Positions 57,831 through 64,000 of a DNA stretch of 64,000 nucleotides are shown in pieces. Both the position numbers and the translations under genes were made by a program. Where the stretch lies: assembly GCA_008360975.2 (NCBI GenBank), contig CM039187.1, forward strand, positions 17,625,094 to 17,689,093. Reading direction: 5' to 3'. The stretch comes from Lichenostomus cassidix. Its lineage: Eukaryota; Chordata; Aves; Passeriformes; Meliphagidae. The notes beneath the pieces were generated by a model. That model was not told the origin of the DNA. It saw only the letters and a list, made by a program, of their open reading frames with translations, and ran no database searches. The stretch's first letter is position 1. Each line of letters opens with the position of its first letter.

Positions 57831-60800
57831 AAATGGAAATGATAATGGAAAACATGTAGAGAAGTTGGCTGTGTTTTTATGCTCCAGTAGAAACCAGATC
57901 AGATCAGATCTTCCTATAGCCTCCACACACACTCAAACTCTGGCAAGTTCTGATATTCTCCAATACTAGTGCAAAAAATGTTGATACCATGTTAGCAACA
58001 TGACTTTTTGCAGTTTTTCACTGCAATGCAAATCATTTACAATTCAATGAAAAGGAGTGATCTCTTATATACTATTTGTTAACAAGTCAAAGCACTCTTT
58101 AGTTAAGAAGCACTTAGGGGTGAAGTTTTCTCTAAGAGTCTAAATGGGAATAGACCCCTGTTAAACTCTGAATAGAAACTGCATGTCATGGTGTTAAAGT
58201 GTCTCAATGCAAGCTAAAATACCAATATCTATACATTCTGAGATTGCTAGTTTTAGTGAATCTACATTCTTGCTAGAGTTCAGTTTTATAATGACCTAAA
58301 CACAGAAACTTCAGCCTAAGGGAAGATGTTCCTGATAGGTCTCTGGAGAGAGGTGTTCAAAACACCTGTGATCAAAACCCATTTTCTTCCCTTGCCTACT
58401 GGATTGGCAGTGATGCTTGAGTTCAGCAGGATGCAATAACATAGGCATCAGCAGTTTACAGTTTAATTATCCAGGTTCTGAATTCACCTCAACAATTTAC
58501 ACTTAAAAAGCTATTTCAAGCAGGATCATTTGCCCAGTGCATAAAATCCATTAGAATTACTTAGTCTCGATCTCCAGAGCAGAAGGCTGAGCAAAGGCAA
58601 GAAACTCTTCAAGTGGCACACATGAATGAACACACAAATTTCTCACAGAATAAGAAACATCTTCCAGAAATACAAATCTACAGAAATGCTAACCTAAAAA
58701 ATGCCATTCCTAATGTTCACCAGCCACTTAAACTGAGGTGCAATTACCAAATTAAGCTGCTCTAAGCATGGGCTGCCATTGAGATGGATGCTTCTCTGGT
58801 TGCACAATAATTTGGGTCAGGGAACTAATCCAACTGAAAAACCAACCTGCCCCTTCTGCAAAGGGAAGTTTTCATCCAGTTCTCTGATTAAGTTCTTTCT
58901 GCAGCCACATAAGCACAAGTGTCAGCACAAAGGCAAGTACAGAAACTTGAGTGCCAACTGCTTGGTGTTTTAAAATCCTTTCCCTCTAATGAATTGTTTC
59001 TATTATTAAACAAGCTGTTTTACAGACGCTGCTTTGCCAACTTCTTCACTAATACAGTTCCTGAGGGAAGAATGACAGGTATTGAACTACACAGACTGAA
59101 TTCTACACAATGGGCTGGCTAGTATTCAGTGTAAAGTAGTTCATGTGCAAGAAGGAAAAATGCCTAAAAGATTCAACTTGGAAAGGGATAAACTTACAGC
59201 TGAGAGATGCACTCAGAAAAACACCAACAGGGACAACAGGGCAGCCAGCTGTCTTACTCTTAGATAGGCCTATCAGCATTCACCATGTAGAAAGTAGTGC
59301 TGATGATACTGATGAAAACATTTGCAAACTGACACTTCTTTATTCAGAATTCAGGAGATAAATGACATCTTTCTTAAAATATCATCTTTTTAAAAACAAA
59401 GCATTTGCAGCTGTAGGCTTTGATGGAAAAATAAATTAACTTTTTCATTAAAATGTTTGTGAAAAAGTGTTTCATTCAGCAGTCTGTATCACCATTTTCT
59501 CAGTAGTTAAAATGTATACCAGTCAGGAGCAAGCTGGCTAGAAAAGCAGTCTAGCAATGACAGCGTTTGTAACATATTGTTGATACCCTGAGCCACCACT
59601 CTCTTAGAAGGTAGATTTATCTATTGTCAGTTACAGGAATTAACCATTGTTAGGAATTTGTCAGAAAAGTATGTGACTCTCTGAGTATGGCACTCAACAG
59701 AGAGGCAGAGGACCCAGATAATTCTTACCCCTTTATCATCTGATGGCAAAACTGCATTAAATTCAGTGAGGTTCCACAGTGCCCTGGATTATGATTTTCA
59801 GCTCTGAAACTGTCTCCTTTATGATAGTGAGTAAATTTTTTTTTTTTAATGCCTCTCAGCCTTATAAATAATTTGACATTTTTTGTCATATGGGATTTAA
59901 GATTATTTGCTTAAAAACTGCTGCCATATATATAGAATTTACCATATATCACTCCTTGATAACAAAGTTTTCCAAGTTTTTCCAGTTCTTGTGTAACAGG
60001 AGCTTGCTTACGTGCCTTTCATGTTTTCACCACACACCATGCTCGTTACACGTGTTTCAGTGTCTTGTTTTCTCTGGAAAAAAAATTTATTGCTGGCATG
60101 AACACTAGGTGGATGTTTACATAGGCAGCAATGGACATCACTTCCTAAGGGTTTCCATTAGAGGAAAATAATTCTTCATGAGTTCAGTCCTAATGTTTGC
60201 TGTAGCACAAACAGTCTCTAGCACGGTACTAGAGTGAGCATTTCCAGGATCCATGCAAAAAAGGAAACTTCCCAAAAGATTAATAATTCAAAATCAATTT
60301 CTTAATCACATAACTTGTAATCTGACATTTCAAAGAAGCTTTCACGTTCCCTGTTTCATGCTTTCTCTATGCTCCTGGAAAACACATTTTTCTGATTGAG
60401 GGCTGCTGTGAAACCTGTTGAACATCAGAGAATTTTTCATTTGAAATACAAGAGAAAAAGTATGTGCTAGTGTGTACAGGAGAAGATAGGAGATGAGAAT
60501 GAAGGTTGCACTATTATGTTGGTGGTGGTGGTATTTCTAACAAATCAGCAACAAGTTAGACTCAGGTTAATCACAAACCAACATTTTCAGTTGTAAAGTT
60601 AAAAGGAAGCACCACTTCAACCCAAACAGTGCCATTTTTAAGCAAAACCAAAATTTTGTAGTTAGATTTGAGAGATGATAATTGCTTTCTCCATTTAAAA
60701 ATAAAAATAGAGGATACTTCAAAGTTTAAATTAATTGTATTCTTAAAAATGGAAACTTCATTTTAAGGAAATTAAAAAGAACATCTCTTTTTTTAAAGCA

Positions 60801-61774
60801 GGAGTGCATCTTCACAAATGACCAGAGAGATGAATCTGAAGCAAATTTTTTTCAGAATACAAATCTGGTGGATATTCAGTTGAAATACTCTGTCAAACTC
60901 TTAAGCCACTTAAACATGGGTAGTCACTGAAAGAGCTGACAATACCAACCTGTGAGTTTCAATCATAGTTATAAAACAGACATGCAAGACTTCAGTAGGG
61001 AGAGTCAGACTTTGGCCTTTTACTCTCTTGTGGGTGGCCTTCACACATTTTGTGCCAGTAGGAACTCCCATTTGATGGGCATTCTCTGCTGTCCCAGAAC
61101 TTAAGGGGAGTATGGACAGCTGTAGTGGTTTTCTGTGTAGTTATTTCTGTGATAATTAGCTCACATCCTTCAAAGACTGCATAGCTAGACATAAACCAAT
61201 ATATGAAGAGAGGGCAACTTTCCACTATATCTTTCATAAGATACATTTTTTCATAGCTCAGAGATTATTTTTATTATTTGTGTTTTCATTTATTCAATTT
61301 CATTATACTTTGTCTGCTTTAGTTGTTTATTTACTTTAATTATTTACTTATTTCTGCCAACCATCTCATTCATACTTCATGTCACAACCCGGAGTAGAAT
61401 AAGTCAATCCTAATTAATATTTGTGAGATGCTTTAAGATCCTTACCTAACAATACATTCATAAATTTTTGGTAATATTTGCCCCAAAACATTAGAGTTTA
61501 TGTCACATACCAACATCAGAAAGAATTTAATTAATGCCTGGTCTGTAAAGAGATATCACTCTTTGTCTAAGTCTGAAAATGGCAACCACTCTTAAGTAGA
61601 AATGGAAATTAGGACATCATAAATTTATTTGTTTCTCAAGTTACTCTTAGATTCAGAGTGGAGTCTTCCCATGAAATAGTCTTACTTGGACAGATTAAAT
61701 TCTGGACTGATTGTGGCTAGCACAGGTTTTTCCCATGAGAATTCTTCTTGTGTTTTATAAATAAAGATAAAGTT

Positions 61775-61962
61775 TGGATGTTATTGGAACAGTGTCCCAG
61801 AACTTGGACGGTGCAAGCCTGGCCAATCAGGCCTGGGGGAAGGCTTCTGACAGACCAATCTGGGTGACTTTTCAATACTCTATATTTATGATGAAATCAA
61901 AACAATAAAGGTCATTCCTTCTTGCCACTGAGAACTGGTGCCTTCATTACTCTGCTAGCTGC
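61775..61962 (+). mobile_element. solo-LTR-like segment of an old endogenous retrovirus
   Basis: In the space of 90 bp there are two CCAAT boxes (61823-61827, 61855-61859), a TATA-like TATATTTAT (61881-61889) and an AATAAA polyadenylation signal (61904-61909) followed by a T/G-rich stretch. This compact promoter-then-poly(A) order is characteristic of a retroviral LTR (U3-R-U5) and unusual for a cellular promoter. No gag, pol or env-like coding sequence and no primer-binding site follows, so it would be a solo LTR or a fragment. The exact TG...CA ends and target duplication could not be fixed. The boundaries given are approximate. Confidence 0.42.
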
Positions 61963-64000
61963 TCAACAGCGACATCTGATGAATCAGAGTAAATACTTTG
62001 ACACAGGAACAATCAAAAATTCCTATGGCATTCCTATGACTGGTTTGTGTGAATGCCAAAAAATGTAAGCATTCCAGTTTGGAGCAATTAAAAGTTGTCT
62101 AGAAAGTATCAAATCTAAACTATGGACACAATTGACACTATCACAAATCTTAGTTGGAATTGCAGTGTGTTCGCTAGAAATGGTAGAAAATTATCTGGAG
62201 TCTAGTCCACCAAGTTTCATCTACCAACTGAACTGCTGGCAAACACATTCACTTCTCTACAAGAAGCCTTGCAATGCATCCCCTTTCACAGCCCATAAAG
62301 TCTTTTGAACTGGACAAAGCAATATGTACAAGAAATGTCCAAGCAAAATGAAAACAGGATGCCTCAGTTAAGTCTAAGCTAAGTTAAGAGTCACACAGCT
62401 AAACACTGTCACTGAAACCCCACTCAGTATTCCTTTGCCTGTAACATCCAATCCTGATCCAACAGCAAGGCGCTACACAACACGAAACCATGTGCCACCT
62501 CCACTCTTCTTGAGGAAAACAAAACAGAATGACTTTCATAGATGTTCTGTGGGTTTTGGTCACAGCAAATCTATTTCTTTTATATGTCTTAGAACACTGA
62601 ATAAGAAAATAAGATGGTGCCCAGTCTTTTTGGTACCTACTTGGTTTACCATCATGTAGTCTCTCTATGCTATGTTTAAAATTGTACACAAAATCTCCAG
62701 TTTTAATAAACTTATCATGGGAAGGAAACACTTCCATATACAGCAATCAGCCAAGCTAATTAGAAAACATTAGATATGGAATCATGTTTAAAATCACATG
62801 TTGAACCACTTTAACTTTCCTTTAGTTTTGGCTTCACTAACCCTAATAAGCCCACTTCCAATTAGCTTTGTGTTAAACACATTTCGTGTCCATACAGAAT
62901 GCGGCTAAAATGGATCTGTTAACATGGACAAGACCTGTCTTCATGTAACCTGTGTTTTCCTGGGCTTTCATGAATTTATCTCATGATAGGTGAGTCATTA
63001 CTGCTTTGCTGCCAAGTTTTCTTAATTATTCCTCTGTTTTCCAGAGTCATAGAATCATATTTGACAGACAGGCTAAAACGTTAGAGATGCTGACTTTATT
63101 CACACTTTCTTGTTATGCTATCCTCTGCTAAGGTCCAGCATCTGGAGGATCAATAACATAGCTAAAGTTATACCATCCACTAGCCACAGAACTAACATCC
63201 ATGCCAGGCCCCTGAATCCCCATACCAATGCACAAAGCACGGACAATGCCACTTCCAAACTCATCAACGAGAACATAGTTGTGTTGCAGACACATAGTGA
63301 ATATGTGGAAAGGTCTTTTGTTCTATTATGATCTGGGGCCCAGCTGTGGGGGCAGAGATTTAAAATGGTACAATAGCTGTAGGGTTTGCAGCTTGTTTCC
63401 AAGATCTTTATAACATCCCACATTCTGAGTACTGGCATGTGACAAACAGAACAGTAAACTAAAGACTATGTGTCATGTTTCTAGTTGAGACTGCTGTATA
63501 GTTTCCTCTGCCCTCCTTGGATCCTCTTTAAAAGAAAAGGCATAAAGCAGAGAAGTGTCCTTTTCCTTTACGAAGCTGTCTGCCTTGATGCCTTTGTTCG
63601 ATGCTTAAAGGACTGAGATCATTAAAAAAAAAAAAACAACCACCCCACATGAATTTCATCAGTAACAAAAACCAAAGTTATGTGAGTTACATCATGGAGA
63701 TATTTTTCTTAGCTGAGACAAACTGGAGGGATAATGTAGCCTACTGCCTGGATACCTAATATTCCTTATGCTTTTGCTAGAGATGTGTGGTTTTGACAGC
63801 TGCAGAAGTTAAAAAGGCTATTACCATTAATTATCAGGTATTAAACGAGATTATGCTTGTAAAATAATACCAGCAAAGTTGAGGGTGAACAAAGAAGTTA
63901 GATGTTTTGTCTGTTTGTTTTAAAGGACCCGGGATAAGTGGGTGGTCCAGTGTTGGAAAGACTATATAGCAAGATTCAGTTCAATCTTCACCTTGAAAAT
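61963..64000. other. noncoding stretch, no gene seen
   Basis: Open frames of up to 115 codons (62399-62746, minus) and 106 codons (63118-63438, minus) have no recognised domain. An A12 run lies at about 63624-63635. A possible CR1 fragment at 63044 is listed separately. Confidence 0.55.
63044..63098 (-). mobile_element. possible CR1 LINE 3' end
   Basis: GAGTCATAGAATCATAT resembles the reverse complement of the CR1 terminal repeat. The following GGCTAAAACGTTAGAGATGC could be a decayed form of the GGTTGGAAAAGACC... TTAGAGATCATC block. It is weaker than the copy at 9095 and may be chance. Confidence 0.28.

Larger units (their letters stand above)
56469..61774. other. noncoding stretch with MIR relics, no gene seen
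   Basis: Contains the two MIR relics listed at 56829 and 57755. A GATCA tandem (about three units) lies at 57895-57910, and a run of T at about 59838-59847. The frame at 58779-58973 holds a C2H2-like pattern discussed under findings. No complete gene, RNA gene or promoter is evident. Confidence 0.55.

Noticed and set aside
63118..63438. 106-codon minus-strand frame with a hydrophobic C-terminal half
   Set aside because: It looks like a membrane segment but matches nothing I know, and there are no splice sites or promoter around it.
1..64000. CRISPR arrays, operons, phage or plasmid features
   Set aside because: No regularly spaced repeats, no dense coding and no ribosome binding sites. Composition and repeats are those of vertebrate nuclear DNA.

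Overview
The window reads as vertebrate nuclear DNA, most likely from a bird. The strongest sign is a degraded LINE copy at 9095-9247. It carries the tandem 8-mer and the 3' UTR blocks that I recognise from avian CR1 elements. There are further CR1 tails, several faint MIR/CORE-SINE remnants and many microsatellites. Base composition is AT-rich and CpG is scarce. I see no operon structure, no ribosome binding sites, and no long uninterrupted reading frame.

I found no gene that I can name. The longest open frames are about 140-148 codons, which is close to what chance gives in 64 kb read in six frames. Two of the three longest are inflated by microsatellites. The segment therefore looks intergenic, or like the inside of a very large intron. 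The best protein-coding candidate is the 3' part of an open frame ending at 52114. Other weak candidates are a 42-nt microexon-like segment at 13334-13375 and a decayed C2H2-zinc-finger-like stretch at 58848-58910.

Layout: 1-9 kb is plain noncoding DNA with an (ATGG)n tract and a striking perfect 35-bp-arm inverted repeat at 5034-5107. 9-15 kb holds two CR1 tails, a (TGA)n tract and a CpG-containing promoter-like patch near 10.3-10.5 kb. 15-28 kb is quiet, with a MIR relic, an ancient CR1 tail near 23.2 kb and a SINE-like relic near 23.6 kb. 28-42 kb holds several hairpins, a tRNA-SINE-like head at 32.3 kb, an ancient CR1-like stretch at 40.9 kb and a hAT-like transposon end at 41.4 kb. 42-45 kb has long T/TTGG and pure polypyrimidine tracts. 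51.7-58 kb holds the best open frame followed by a run of MIR relics and a TA/CA compound microsatellite. 61.8-62.0 kb looks like a solo retroviral LTR with two CCAAT boxes, a TATA-like box and AATAAA in order.

All repeat family names come from memory of consensus sequences, not from a search, and most copies are old and diverged. No infectious or intact viral gene is present.
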